In this document: piece by piece, positions 55,085 through 64,000 of the stretch
Position numbering within the stretch: position 1 is the stretch's first letter
How the letters are laid out: each line of letters opens with the position of its first letter
Assembly: GCA_031256975.1 (NCBI GenBank)
Contig: JAIRPN010000004.1
Span: forward strand, 62,001 to 126,000
Origin: Verrucomicrobiales bacterium
Lineage (GTDB): Bacteria > Verrucomicrobiota > Verrucomicrobiia > Methylacidiphilales > JAAUTS01
Length of the DNA: 64,000 bases
Direction of reading: 5' to 3'
Position numbers and translations under genes: made by a program
Notes under the pieces: generated by a model
Told to the model about the DNA's origin: nothing
Database searches by the model: none
Seen by the model: only the letters and a program-made list of their open reading frames with translations

Positions 55085-58000
55085 TCAGGACTGCTTTCCG
55101 GGAGGAATGACCTTGGCAACCGGTTCCTTGTCGCCCGTTTTTTCCTTGTCCTTTTTCCGTTCGGAAAAGGATTCGACAAAGTGGTAACCCACCGGAATGA
55201 CAAAAATGGCGATGAACGATGCCGCCAGCATGCCGCCAATCACCGTGGTGCCGAGAATCTGCCGGGAACCCGCGCCGGAACCTTGCGCAGTCCAAAGCGG
55301 CACGCAACCCAGAATGAAGGCAAACGAGGTCATCAGGATCGGGCGAAGGCGCAGCTTGGCGCCTTCCAAGGCCGCATCAAATGCCGACATCCCCTGCTCG
55401 CGCTGCTGCTTGGCAAACTCAACGATCAAAATGGCGTTCTTTGCCGCCAGCCCGATCAACATGACCAAGCCAATCTGCGCATAGACATTGTTGTCCAGAC
55501 TGCGGGAGAACAACGCCAAAAACGCGCCGATCACCGCCACCGGCAGGCTCAGCAACACGCTAAACGGCAGACTCCAGCTTTCATACTGTGCGGCCAGGAT
55601 CAGGAACACGAACAACAGTGACAGGCCAAAGATCACCGAGGCCGGCACGCCTTCCGCCGCCTGCTTTTCCTGGTAGGACATGCCCATATAGTCATAACCC
55701 ATGTCGCTCGGCATGGTTTCCTTGAACACCTGCTCAAGCGCCGCCATCGCCTGTCCCGAACTGTAGCCGGGATTGGCAAAGGCGTTAAGCTGCACCGAGC
55801 GGTACAGGTTGAAACGCTGGGTGAATTCGGGACCGGAAGTTTCCTTGATGTTGATCAGCGACGAGAGCGGCACCGCTTCGTTCTTGTTATTTCGCACGTA
55901 AAACGCGCCGACGTTTTCCGCCTGGGTACGGAAATCGCCCTCGGCTTCGACATAGACCTGCCATTGACGGCCAAAGCGGTTGAAGTAATTAACAAACGCG
56001 CCACCCATGAACGATTGCACGGTCTGGTACACGCTGCCCAGATCAATGCCCTGCATCAGCACTTTTTCACGGTCGACTTGGACATAGCGTTGCGGCACTG
56101 TCGGGGTCCAAGTGGTAGCGATACTGGCGATTTCAGGTCGCTTTTCTGCCTCGGCCTTGAACTTAGCCATATTTTCGGCCAGATAATGCACGTCGTGTCC
56201 ACCGCGGTCCTGTAGGATGAAAGTCACACCGCCCGCCGTGCCGATACCGGGAATCGAAGGCGGCGGGAAGGTAAAGCCTACGGCTTGCGGCAACGAGGCA
56301 AAGGCGCGATTGAGTTTCTTGGTGATGGCTTTGAGGCTTTGTTCCGCCTCGGTCTTGCGGGTGTAGCGCTTACTCCATTCATCCAGCGTGATGAAGTAAA
56401 ACGCGCTGTAGGTGTTTTGCACGCCGCTCAACATGTTATAACCAATGACCGATGTGACATGCTGCACCCCCTCGACTTTCGCCGTTAGCGCCTCGACTTG
56501 GTGGGACACCGCGTCCGTGCGCTGCAAGGAGGCGGCATTGGGCAGCACAATCGCGCCGTACACATAACCATTGTCCTCGTCATTGACAAATCCCGGCGGC
56601 AGCTTGCCATTCAACCAGCCCGCGCCAACGCCGCAAACCAGCAAAAACAGCAGTGCCACGAAAGTCTTGCGGATCAACCCGGCGCTAATCCTGACATAGC
56701 TGTTGGTTGCCGAGCTAAACACTTTGTTAAACCAGCGGAAGAAAATCGCCAAGGGTCCGCGGCTTTCCTTTTTGGGTTTCAACAGCATCGCCGCCAGTGC
56801 CGGGCTGAGCGTCAACGCGTTGAACGCCGAGATCAGCACGCTAATGGCGATCGTCACGGCAAATTGTTGGTACAAACGGCCGGTAATGCCGGGAATGAAC
56901 ACCGTCGGCAAAAATACCGCGCTCAGGATTAGCGCGATGGCGATAACCGGGCTGGACACCTCGGACATCGCCTTTAGCGTCGCCTCCTTCGGCGACAAGC
57001 CATGCTCGATATGATGCTCCACCGCTTCCACCACCACAATCGCGTCATCCACCACCAGACCGATGGCCAGCACCATGCCGAACAACGACAAGGTGTTGAT
57101 GGAAAAATCCAGTATCGGGAACAGCGCAAAGGTGCCGACCAGCGACACCGGCACCGCGATGAGCGGAATCAGGGTGGCGCGCCAGCCTTGCAGGAAAATG
57201 AACACTACGATAATGACGAGGATCAACGCTTCAACCAGCGTTTTGATAATTTCCTTCATACCCTCGGTCACCGCCAACGTGGTATCGAGCGCCACGGCAT
57301 ACTTCATGCCGGGAGGAAATTTCTTGCTCAATTCCTCCATTAATTGTTTCGCGCCATTGGCGGCCTGCAACGCATTGGAACCGGGCAATTGATACAAGGC
57401 CATGACCGCGGCCGGTTTGCCGTCGAAACGGCCCATCAGGTTGTAGGTTTGCGAACCAAGCTCGATTCGCGCCACATCCTTCAAACGGACAATCGAACCG
57501 TCGCTGTTGGCACGCACCACGATGTTGCCGAATTCCTCCGGCGAGGTAAGACGCCCCTGCGCCCGCACCGCGTAGGTAAATTCCTGTCCCTTCGGCACCG
57601 GTTCCGCGCCGACCTGTCCTGCGGGATTCACATTGTTCTGTTTGTTGATCGCCGAGATGATCTCGCTAACGGTGATATTGCGCTGTGCCAACACCTGCGG
57701 ATTCACCCAAAAACGCATGGCATACTGGCCCGCACCAAACACCGTGACACTGGCGATGCCGGGCACGCGGGTGAACTGGTCGTTCAGATTGATGTAGGCG
57801 TAATTGGCGAGGAAGATGTTGTCGAATTCTCCCTTGTCCGAATAAAGCGCGAACACAATCAGCGGGGACGATGTTGATTTCTGCACCGTGACACCGTAAT
57901 TGCGCACATCCGAAGGCAGCTGTGATTCGCCCTGCAACTCGCGCATCTGGGTCAGAATCTGGTCGGTGTTCGGGTCGGTCTTGACGTCGAAATTCACCGT

Positions 58001-58270
58001 TAGCGTCATGCTGCCGTTGTTGGCGTTGACCGAGTACATGTAGTTCATGTTGTCAACGCCGCTCATCTGCTGCTCGATCGGCGTGGCGACCGACTGTTCA
58101 ATGGTCAACGCATCCGCGCCGACATAGGTGGCGGTCACCTTGATCTCCGGCGGGACAATGTCGGGGAATTGCGCGATCGGCAGTTGCAGAATCGAGACCA
58201 AACCAATAATCACCGTCAGAATGGCGATTACGATGGCAACAATCGGCCGGTTGACAAAGAACTTGGACAT
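55085..58270 (-). CDS. RND multidrug efflux transporter (AcrB/MexB-like, HAE1)
   Basis: A 1061-aa inner-membrane proton-drug antiporter, trimeric, with 12 transmembrane helices and two large periplasmic loops. [24 protein letters not shown] opens the protein, [17 protein letters not shown] is the TM4 Asp pair and [21 protein letters not shown] lies on TM10 with the essential Lys. The porter domain has [26 protein letters not shown]. The length fits the family. It is the last gene of a three-gene operon (outer-membrane factor, adaptor, pump), 6 bp behind the adaptor. Substrates cannot be read from sequence. Confidence 0.95.
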   Translation of the reverse strand: MSKFFVNRPIVAIVIAILTVIIGLVSILQLPIAQFPDIVPPEIKVTATYVGADALTIEQSVATPIEQQMSGVDNMNYMYSVNANNGSMTLTVNFDVKTDPNTDQILTQMRELQGESQLPSDVRNYGVTVQKSTSSPLIVFALYSDKGEFDNIFLANYAYINLNDQFTRVPGIASVTVFGAGQYAMRFWVNPQVLAQRNITVSEIISAINKQNNVNPAGQVGAEPVPKGQEFTYAVRAQGRLTSPEEFGNIVVRANSDGSIVRLKDVARIELGSQTYNLMGRFDGKPAAVMALYQLPGSNALQAANGAKQLMEELSKKFPPGMKYAVALDTTLAVTEGMKEIIKTLVEALILVIIVVFIFLQGWRATLIPLIAVPVSLVGTFALFPILDFSINTLSLFGMVLAIGLVVDDAIVVVEAVEHHIEHGLSPKEATLKAMSEVSSPVIAIALILSAVFLPTVFIPGITGRLYQQFAVTIAISVLISAFNALTLSPALAAMLLKPKKESRGPLAIFFRWFNKVFSSATNSYVRISAGLIRKTFVALLFLLVCGVGAGWLNGKLPPGFVNDEDNGYVYGAIVLPNAASLQRTDAVSHQVEALTAKVEGVQHVTSVIGYNMLSGVQNTYSAFYFITLDEWSKRYTRKTEAEQSLKAITKKLNRAFASLPQAVGFTFPPPSIPGIGTAGGVTFILQDRGGHDVHYLAENMAKFKAEAEKRPEIASIATTWTPTVPQRYVQVDREKVLMQGIDLGSVYQTVQSFMGGAFVNYFNRFGRQWQVYVEAEGDFRTQAENVGAFYVRNNKNEAVPLSSLINIKETSGPEFTQRFNLYRSVQLNAFANPGYSSGQAMAALEQVFKETMPSDMGYDYMGMSYQEKQAAEGVPASVIFGLSLLFVFLILAAQYESWSLPFSVLLSLPVAVIGAFLALFSRSLDNNVYAQIGLVMLIGLAAKNAILIVEFAKQQREQGMSAFDAALEGAKLRLRPILMTSFAFILGCVPLWTAQGSGAGSRQILGTTVIGGMLAASFIAIFVIPVGYHFVESFSERKKDKEKTGDKEPVAKVIPPGKQS

Positions 58271-58276
58271 AAACCG

Positions 58277-59440
58277 TTATTCCTTGTTCTGTGCGGTTTC
58301 GCTGTTAGCGGCAGTTTTGGGAGCCTCAAAAGGCCGGGCGATGACCTTGGCGCCGGGAACGCATTTTTGGATCCCCTCGACCACCACCTTTTCTCCGGCT
58401 TTCAATCCGTTCATGATCACCCATACGGAACCGACTTGTGGTCCCACTGTCACCTTGCGCAAATCAACCGTGCCGTCATCCTTGATCACGACAATTTGGT
58501 AAATTCCCTGCATCTCGCTAACCGCGCGTTGCGGCACCACGATTGCATCAGGAATGTTTTTCACCACCGCGCGCAACCGCGCGTATTGGCCGGGACGCAG
58601 GATGCTCTGCGGATTGGGGAACAGCCCGGTCACCAAAAAAGTCCCGGTGGAAGTGTCGACCTGACGGTTAATGTAATCGAATTTTCCCTTGTGCGAATAG
58701 ATATCGCCGTTAGCGAGGATGATTTCCAGTCGGTCCGGCCGCTGCTCCAGCGGCAATTTCGAGGATTCCACAATCTTCTCGGCATGCAATAAGTAAAACT
58801 GTTCGCTAACGGTGAAGTTGGCACGAATCGGATTAATCGTGGAAACCGTGGACAACTCCTGTGCCGGACTGATCAAATCGCCAAGGCTGGGAATGGCCTT
58901 GCCGATCACCCCGTCGATTGGCGAAATCACCTTGGTGTAATTTAGGTTCAGCTTGGCTGTTTCCACTTCGGCTTTGGCAGCCATGACCTGCGCCTTGGCC
59001 GCTTCGTTGGCCTGCACCGAATTGTCCAGATTCTTTTTGCTCACCGCGTCCTGCGCGTACATCTGACGGTTGCGGTCCTCGGTCTGCTGGGCCTGCAACT
59101 GTTGGGCCTGCGCCGAGGCCAATTCGGCTTGGGCACGGTCCAGGGTTGCCTGGTAGGTGCGCGGATCGATCTGGAATAAAAGCTGTCCCTTCTTGACCGT
59201 GGAACCCTCAATATAGTTCTGGCTGACCAGGTAACCGGAAACCTGCGCACGGATATTGGTATTGGTCGAACCATCCAAAGTCGCGATGGATTCCTCATAA
59301 ATCGGCACGTTTTGTTGCTGCGCCTCGGATACCAGCACCACCGGCGGCGGCGGCGCGACTTTTTCCTGCTTTTCACACCCCGCCGCCAATATTGCGCAGC
59401 ACGCGGTGATGAAAAACAAATTGGGGGTTATTTTCATCAT
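58277..59440 (-). CDS. RND periplasmic adaptor lipoprotein
   Basis: A 387-aa membrane-fusion protein linking pump and outer-membrane channel. The lipobox ILAAGCEKQ puts a lipid-modified Cys at about residue 22. A coiled-coil hairpin made of Gln/Ala-rich segments (ELASAQAQQLQAQQTEDRNRQMYA) lies between the two halves of a lipoyl domain (IRAQVSGYLVSQNYIEGSTVKKGQLLFQID and ISPIDGVIGKAIPSLGDLI). Beta-barrel and membrane-proximal domains follow. It is 9 bp behind the channel gene. Confidence 0.93.
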   Translation of the reverse strand: MMKITPNLFFITACCAILAAGCEKQEKVAPPPPVVLVSEAQQQNVPIYEESIATLDGSTNTNIRAQVSGYLVSQNYIEGSTVKKGQLLFQIDPRTYQATLDRAQAELASAQAQQLQAQQTEDRNRQMYAQDAVSKKNLDNSVQANEAAKAQVMAAKAEVETAKLNLNYTKVISPIDGVIGKAIPSLGDLISPAQELSTVSTINPIRANFTVSEQFYLLHAEKIVESSKLPLEQRPDRLEIILANGDIYSHKGKFDYINRQVDTSTGTFLVTGLFPNPQSILRPGQYARLRAVVKNIPDAIVVPQRAVSEMQGIYQIVVIKDDGTVDLRKVTVGPQVGSVWVIMNGLKAGEKVVVEGIQKCVPGAKVIARPFEAPKTAANSETAQNKE

Positions 59441-59449
59441 AGGATTGTT

Positions 59450-60976
59450 CTATTTTTTCGCCGTCGCTCCTCCCGCCTGCCCGTTGCTGTCATTATCAGC
59501 CATCGGCGCCGGAATCAAATCAATCGTCCCTTCCTCGAAATTTCCTCCCAGTGCCAGGTGCAGATCCACGCGATTGGTCAACCGCGAACCGTGCGCGTTG
59601 ATCAATGCGGCCTTGGCCTGTAATTCCTGGCGTTGCACAAACAGCAGGCTGGTCAGGTCAATCTCGCCTTCCTTGTAACGGATTTCGGCGATTTTACGGG
59701 CACCCTCGTAACCCTTGGCGGCACGGGCCAGACTGTCCTCCTGCCTGGCCAGCGAAATATCATTGTCCAGGGCGACCTCCACTTCCTTGAAGGCGTTAAA
59801 GGCGGTGCTCTTGTAGTTGGCAACCGCTTCCTTTTGCACACCCTTGGCCTGTTCGAATTGCGATTGGAGCAATCCCGCATCAAACAGGGGCTGGAACAAA
59901 TTCAAGCCGAAATTGGTGGCGGCACTGGCCGGGTTAACCAACGCGGCAAACGAGTTGTTCATGGTGTTGATGCCACCGGTCAGGTCAATCTGCGGCAGGC
60001 GGGCGGCGGAGGCTGATTTGCTGTACTGAAAAGCCGAAGCAACCTGGCGTTCCGCCGCCACCACATCGGGACGACGCTCCAGAATTTGTGACGGCAACCC
60101 GGCCGGAATCGGCGGCGGCACAGTTCCCATATCGGTCGCCTGGATCTCCGCTCCCGGATAACGTCCCAATAAAACCTCCAAGCTGCGAATGGAAGTGTTT
60201 AGCGCGGTTTCAGCAGCTTGGGCCGATTGCTGGCTGTTGGCCAGATCGGCCTCGCTGGTGTCCAAGTCCTGGCGGGACACATCGCCGGCATTATATTGGG
60301 CTTGCACAATCTTGAGATTGGCCGCGTAGTTTTTGACAAACTCATCGGCCAAATCCTTTTGCATCTTGGCTTCCTGCACCAGGAACCATGACTTCGAGAC
60401 TTGGGCCGCCAATGACTGCCTGGCGGCCGCGTAATCCGACGCAGTGGCCTCGGCCTGCAATTTGGCTCCCTGCTTGGCGGAAGAAAGCTTGCCCCACACA
60501 TCAAGCTCCCAACTTACGGTCAAACCCGCCCCCAGTTGTGTGTAATCACTGCCGGTACCGATCTGGTTTTTGTTCTTGGCCGGATTCGCTTCAAGGTAAC
60601 TGGTCTTGGTCCCGCCGGCATTCAAACCAATGGTCGGGTACAATGCGGCACCCGCCTGCTTGGCAATGGCGATGGACTGTTCCAGCCGCGCCGAAGAAGC
60701 CTGAAGATCCGGATTGCCCTGCAAGGCCTCCAACACCAGCAACACCAGTTTCGGGTCGCGAAAATCCGCTACCCAGCCATTGGCCACTTCACCCGAGGAA
60801 TTACTGGCACTCCAATGATCCGCCGGAGCCACTCCTCCCATATCCTTGGCGGGAGCCGGTTTAGGACCGGGACCACTGCATCCTGACAAGGTCAAGACAA
60901 CCCAGCCACCCGTTAATACCATCAACCTTGAAACCAATCTTTTTCCGAACACGGAATTCCTCAAAATGCTGCGCAT
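59450..60976 (-). CDS. Outer-membrane efflux lipoprotein (TolC/NodT type)
   Basis: A 508-aa trimeric outer-membrane channel. The lipobox VLTLSGCSG is at residues 28-36. Two homologous OEP halves follow, rich in long helices (NPDLQASSARLEQSIAIAKQAGAALYPTIGLNAG and AERQVASAFQYSKSASAARLPQIDLTGGI). LPSQILERRPDVVAAERQ is the NodT-family signature. It is the first gene of the efflux operon, divergent from the FKBP gene across 225 bp, where the promoter must lie. No regulator gene is adjacent. Confidence 0.94.
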   Translation of the reverse strand: MRSILRNSVFGKRLVSRLMVLTGGWVVLTLSGCSGPGPKPAPAKDMGGVAPADHWSASNSSGEVANGWVADFRDPKLVLLVLEALQGNPDLQASSARLEQSIAIAKQAGAALYPTIGLNAGGTKTSYLEANPAKNKNQIGTGSDYTQLGAGLTVSWELDVWGKLSSAKQGAKLQAEATASDYAAARQSLAAQVSKSWFLVQEAKMQKDLADEFVKNYAANLKIVQAQYNAGDVSRQDLDTSEADLANSQQSAQAAETALNTSIRSLEVLLGRYPGAEIQATDMGTVPPPIPAGLPSQILERRPDVVAAERQVASAFQYSKSASAARLPQIDLTGGINTMNNSFAALVNPASAATNFGLNLFQPLFDAGLLQSQFEQAKGVQKEAVANYKSTAFNAFKEVEVALDNDISLARQEDSLARAAKGYEGARKIAEIRYKEGEIDLTSLLFVQRQELQAKAALINAHGSRLTNRVDLHLALGGNFEEGTIDLIPAPMADNDSNGQAGGATAKK

Positions 60977-61201
60977 AAAATTACAGTTAACCTAGTTATT
61001 TATTTCGCGTTCGCAAGGACACCCTGTAATTACGTTTAAAAACATAAAATAAACGATTTCACTCGCCACATTAGCGACTTGCCGCATGCTACTAGAAGCC
61101 GGTTTCCTGAAAAGCATTATTTACAATCGCTAAACATCAAGAGCGGATAACTAATTCACATCACGGCTTGCCATTCGTTAAATCGCTTTTACATTAGCCG
61201 G

Positions 61202-61669
61202 ATGAAATTGATTTGCTGTCTTTCCGTATTGACCTTGTCCCTGGCCGCGACAGGATTTTCCCAAAACATGAACGCGGCCCTTACCAACACCACCAATGAA
61301 ATCCGCTTCCTCGATCAAAACAAGGAACGGGAAGGCGTCAAAGTCACCAAGAGCGGCCTGCAATACGAGGTCATCAAGGAAGGCAGCGGGCAATCCCCCA
61401 AGCCGGAAAGTTCCGTGACGGTAAATTACGAGGGCAAACTGATCAACGGCACCGTGTTTGACAGTTCTTACAAACGGGGCCAACCCGCCACTTTCGGTGT
61501 CAGCCAGGTCATTGCCGGCTGGACCGAGGGCTTGCAACTGATGAAACCCGGCGCGATTTATAATTTCTATATTCCGGCCAAGCTCGCTTACGGTTCCCAA
61601 GGCGCAGGCGACCTCATCGGGCCCAATGAATGCCTGATCTTCAAGGTCGAGTTGATTTCGGTGCAGTAA
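61202..61669 (+). CDS. Secreted FKBP-type peptidyl-prolyl isomerase
   Basis: A 155-aa isomerase. An N-terminal signal peptide (LICCLSVLTLSLAATGFS) directs it to the periplasm. A short linker precedes the FKBP domain: VKVTKSGLQYEVIKEGSG, VTVNYEGKLINGTVFDSSYKRG, ATFGVSQVIAGWTEGLQLM, IPAKLAYGSQGAG and LIFKVELISV. It resembles FkpA/Mip domains without the dimerising N-terminal helices. It starts with ATG and ends at a terminator. Confidence 0.94.
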   Translation: MKLICCLSVLTLSLAATGFSQNMNAALTNTTNEIRFLDQNKEREGVKVTKSGLQYEVIKEGSGQSPKPESSVTVNYEGKLINGTVFDSSYKRGQPATFGVSQVIAGWTEGLQLMKPGAIYNFYIPAKLAYGSQGAGDLIGPNECLIFKVELISVQ

Positions 61670-61687
61670 AAAACACCCGTTTTTGCC

Positions 61688-61724
61688 AATCCGGTCGGTT
61701 TAATCAATCGACCGGATTTTTATT
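61688..61724 (+). terminator. Terminator of the FKBP gene
   Basis: AATCCGGTCG pairs with CGACCGGATT (10 bp, 11-nt loop) and is followed by TTTTTATTT. It lies 18 bp past the FKBP stop and also faces the convergent M50 gene. Confidence 0.85.
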
Positions 61725-61732
61725 TACCGGCA

Positions 61733-62350
61733 TTAGCGATCCATCAGCCCCTTGCCATTGGCGTAGGCCATGAAACCAAGCAGCACGGTCGCAAAGACCA
61801 TGCGGAACAGAAAAAACGCCACCAACGCGCAGGCAATCGCGGTCAGCATCCCGATCATACAGGTCAACCGGTAATGCCTTGGCCCCAGCACATCACGAAG
61901 AATCTGGCCTCCGTCCATCGGCAGGATTGGCAGCAGGTTAAAGACGGTCCAGACGATATTGATCCACATCAGCGCGAACACCAATTCCCCCAGAAAAGGC
62001 GGTACTCCAATCCATCGCCAGGCAAATGCCGCCCCGGCCAGCAGCAAGCTGCACAACGGACCGGCGCCGCTAATGACCAGACGCTGCGGGCGGTCGAAGC
62101 GGTTTTGAAAGAAGGTCGTCCCGCCCATGCCGTGCAAGGCAATGACCGGATAACCCTGATAACGGCGGACCGCCATCGCGTGCCCCAGCTCATGCCACAG
62201 GATGGAAATAAAAATCGCGATCATCCAGGTCAACACGCCAAACCAGGCAGCTTGGCTGGTCATCGAAAAGCCACCCGCGCAGAAAAAGCAAATCAGCCAA
62301 AAGAACGGCTGGATTTGAACCGGGAAACCAAATATCGCGAATCGAAGCAT
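61733..62350 (-). CDS. M50-family site-2 protease-like membrane protein
   Basis: A 205-aa polytopic protein. The zinc motif ILWHELGHAMAVRRYQG lies in a membrane helix, and NLLPILPMDGGQILRD gives the second ligand Asp. Several other hydrophobic helices surround them. It lacks PDZ or CBS domains and is at the short end of the family, like the small SpoIVFB-type and rhomboid-neighbour M50 proteins. Substrate unknown. It starts with ATG 85 bp past the thrS stop. Confidence 0.87.
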   Translation of the reverse strand: MLRFAIFGFPVQIQPFFWLICFFCAGGFSMTSQAAWFGVLTWMIAIFISILWHELGHAMAVRRYQGYPVIALHGMGGTTFFQNRFDRPQRLVISGAGPLCSLLLAGAAFAWRWIGVPPFLGELVFALMWINIVWTVFNLLPILPMDGGQILRDVLGPRHYRLTCMIGMLTAIACALVAFFLFRMVFATVLLGFMAYANGKGLMDR

Positions 62351-62381
62351 AAGGATTATTTTAACGCTGAAAACGAAAGAC

Positions 62382-62407
62382 GCCGATAATAATTCCGGGA
62401 TTCGGCG
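62382..62407 (-). terminator. Possible terminator of thrS
   Basis: CGCCGA and TCGGCG form a 6-bp stem with a long loop 29 bp past the thrS stop. On the minus strand a T-rich stretch (CTTTCGTTTTC) follows. The stem is short, so this is tentative. Confidence 0.4.
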
Positions 62408-62435
62408 CCTTCACATTACTCAACCAAGCCGACTA

Positions 62436-64000
62436 TCAAGCGGAAGCCAACGGCGCCAGTTCACGGTTAGCGACTTCCCTTTGGATGCGCGCCAGGAATT
62501 CGCCGAACGCCACCGCGCCCTCATCGCCCTTGCCACGGACACGGACGGCGACTTGTTGCGCTTCCATTTCCTTCTGCCCGATGATCAGCATGTATGGAAC
62601 CTTGTCCATCTGCGCACGGCGAATCTTCGCCCCGATCTTATCGGAATGGGTATCCACGCTGTAACGCAATCCCGCCTCTTTCAATTGTTCCGCCAATGAC
62701 AAGGCATAGTCGTTCTGGTTATCGGTGATCGGCAATAGCCGCACCTGTTCCGGCGCCAGCCACACCGGGAAAGCTCCGGCGAAATGCTCGATCAGCACGC
62801 CGACGAAACGCTCCATCGACCCGAACGGCGCGCGGTGAATCATCACCGGGCGATGCTTCTGGTTGTCCGCACCAACGTAATTCAAGTCAAAACGGATTGG
62901 CAGATTATAATCCACCTGCACCGTGCCCAATTGCCATTCGCGTCCGATCACGTCCTTGATGACAAAGTCGATCTTCGGCCCGTAGAACGCAGCCTCGCCG
63001 GCTTCCTCGGTAAACGGCACGCCGAGCGTCTTGGCGGCTTCACGGCAGGCCTGTTCCGCCTTGTCCCAGTTGGCGGCCTCGCCAGTATACTTTTGGGAAT
63101 CAGGATCGCGCAGGCCCACGCGCACGCGGTATTCATGCATGCCCAGCGTGGACAACACGATCTTCACCAATGACAGGCAACCCAGCACTTCCTTGGCAAC
63201 CTGCTCCTCGGTGCAGAATAAATGCGCGTCGTCCTGGGTAAAGCCGCGCACGCGGGTCATGCCGCCGAGTTCGCCCGACTGCTCCCAACGATAGACCGTG
63301 CCAAACTCGGCCAAACGCACCGGCAAATCACGATAGGAACGCGGCTGCGAATCGAAAATCTTGATATGGTGCGGGCAGTTCATCGGCTTCAGCATGAAGC
63401 CATTGATTTCACCCGAGGCCAAACGATTGCTGAGATCTGCGCAGGTTGCCCTTTCATCCTTCAACTTCTGCAAGGTTTCCGGTTCGACGATCGGCGGAAA
63501 TTGCGATTCCTGATAATACGGAAAGTGCCCGGAGGTGCGGTACAGATCCAGCTTGCCAATGTGCGGGGTGAACACCTGCTGGTAGCCCTGTTTCTGCAAC
63601 TCACGCGAAATGAAATTCTGCAATTCCTGACGCACGATCGCGCCCTTGGGCGTCCACAGGATCAGTCCCTGTCCGACCGCTTCGTCAATATGGAACAATT
63701 GCAATTCGCGCCCCAGCTTGCGGTGGTCGCGTTTTTGCGCTTCTTCCAATTGCGTCAAATACTGCTGCAACTCGTCCTTGCTCGGAAACGCCGTGCCGTA
63801 AATACGCTGCAACTGCTTGTTCTTTTCACTGCCACGATGATAGGCTCCGGCGATACTCAGCAACTTGAACGCCTTCAGTCCGGAGGTATTCTTCAGATGC
63901 GTCCCCGCGCACAGATCGATGAATTCGCCATTGCGATAAAACGAAATCGCCTCACCCTCCGGAATGTCATCCAAGCGTCCGAGCTTGTAACGTTCCTGGC
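62436..64000 (-). CDS. thrS: Threonyl-tRNA synthetase, 5' end cut by window edge
   Basis: This class II synthetase charges tRNA-Thr. About 520 C-terminal codons are present; the TGS/editing N-terminal part lies beyond 64000, and the frame is open to the edge. The end of the editing domain (SFYRNGEFIDLCAGTHL) is followed by motif 1 (LGRELQLFHIDEAVGQGLILWTPKGA). Zn-ligand MNCPHHIKIF, motif 2 (FGTVYRWEQSGELGGMTRVRGFTQDDAHLF), HRAPFGSMERFVGVLIEHFAGAFP (motif 3) and the anticodon-binding domain follow. TGA at 62436 ends it. Confidence 0.97.
   Translation of the reverse strand, partial: QERYKLGRLDDIPEGEAISFYRNGEFIDLCAGTHLKNTSGLKAFKLLSIAGAYHRGSEKNKQLQRIYGTAFPSKDELQQYLTQLEEAQKRDHRKLGRELQLFHIDEAVGQGLILWTPKGAIVRQELQNFISRELQKQGYQQVFTPHIGKLDLYRTSGHFPYYQESQFPPIVEPETLQKLKDERATCADLSNRLASGEINGFMLKPMNCPHHIKIFDSQPRSYRDLPVRLAEFGTVYRWEQSGELGGMTRVRGFTQDDAHLFCTEEQVAKEVLGCLSLVKIVLSTLGMHEYRVRVGLRDPDSQKYTGEAANWDKAEQACREAAKTLGVPFTEEAGEAAFYGPKIDFVIKDVIGREWQLGTVQVDYNLPIRFDLNYVGADNQKHRPVMIHRAPFGSMERFVGVLIEHFAGAFPVWLAPEQVRLLPITDNQNDYALSLAEQLKEAGLRYSVDTHSDKIGAKIRRAQMDKVPYMLIIGQKEMEAQQVAVRVRGKGDEGAVAFGEFLARIQREVANRELAPLASA

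Overview
The window looks like a chromosomal segment of a Gram-negative member of the Verrucomicrobiota, probably near the Opitutae. The assignment is an inference. It rests on lipid A synthesis (lpxA), an autotransporter, a tripartite RND pump, PEP-CTERM proteins, a Lys-tailed pyruvate phosphate dikinase, DUF5069 and fused SecDF. No rRNA, prophage, transposase or CRISPR array is visible, and most of the window is tightly packed core genome.

Layout. 1-12 kb, minus strand: 3'-truncated lepA, rpe, a VOC enzyme, an M42 peptidase and argG, then an xseA-xseB-dxs-DUF3857 run and a YmdB-type phosphoesterase. 12-20 kb is the most accessory-like part. It holds an autotransporter and a PEP-CTERM protein on the minus strand. 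Divergent from these are an AraC regulator and an overlapping four-gene string: a 46-aa PEP-CTERM-only peptide, a 34-aa membrane peptide, a pseudopilin and a ChuW/HutW-like radical SAM protein. 20-32 kb: pheT, kup, a bifunctional-nuclease-family protein, ppdK (plus strand), an unusual periodic intergenic array, a beta-helix protein, a UvrD-type helicase and hisA. 32-41 kb, plus strand: gatCAB, two GspE/PilB ATPases, a PilC/GspF protein, and an FTR1 iron permease behind a Fur-like palindrome. 41-55 kb: lpxA, radC, miaA, DUF5069, uxaC, tRNA-Ser, a protease-dead HtrA-like protein, recG, recJ, secDF, yajC and tgt. 55-64 kb: an RND efflux operon, an FKBP isomerase, an M50 protease and 5'-truncated thrS.

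Three things stand out. (1) The hexamer TTAGCG/CGCTAA is scattered through genes and gaps at about 110 sites by hand count, against roughly 30 expected. It occurs on both strands and in all codon phases, in the manner of cyanobacterial HIP1 or a DNA-uptake sequence. (2) Downstream of ppdK, the tetramer AGCT recurs in exact 11-bp register over about 170 bp, with nested hairpins built on the same register. (3) The PEP-CTERM/AraC/micropeptide/pseudopilin/HutW cluster has the compactness of a functional system that I cannot match to a described one.

Starts were moved from the longest open frame to the most plausible ATG/GTG where the first candidate was an unlikely TTG or an overlapping GTG. These cases are noted in the entries.
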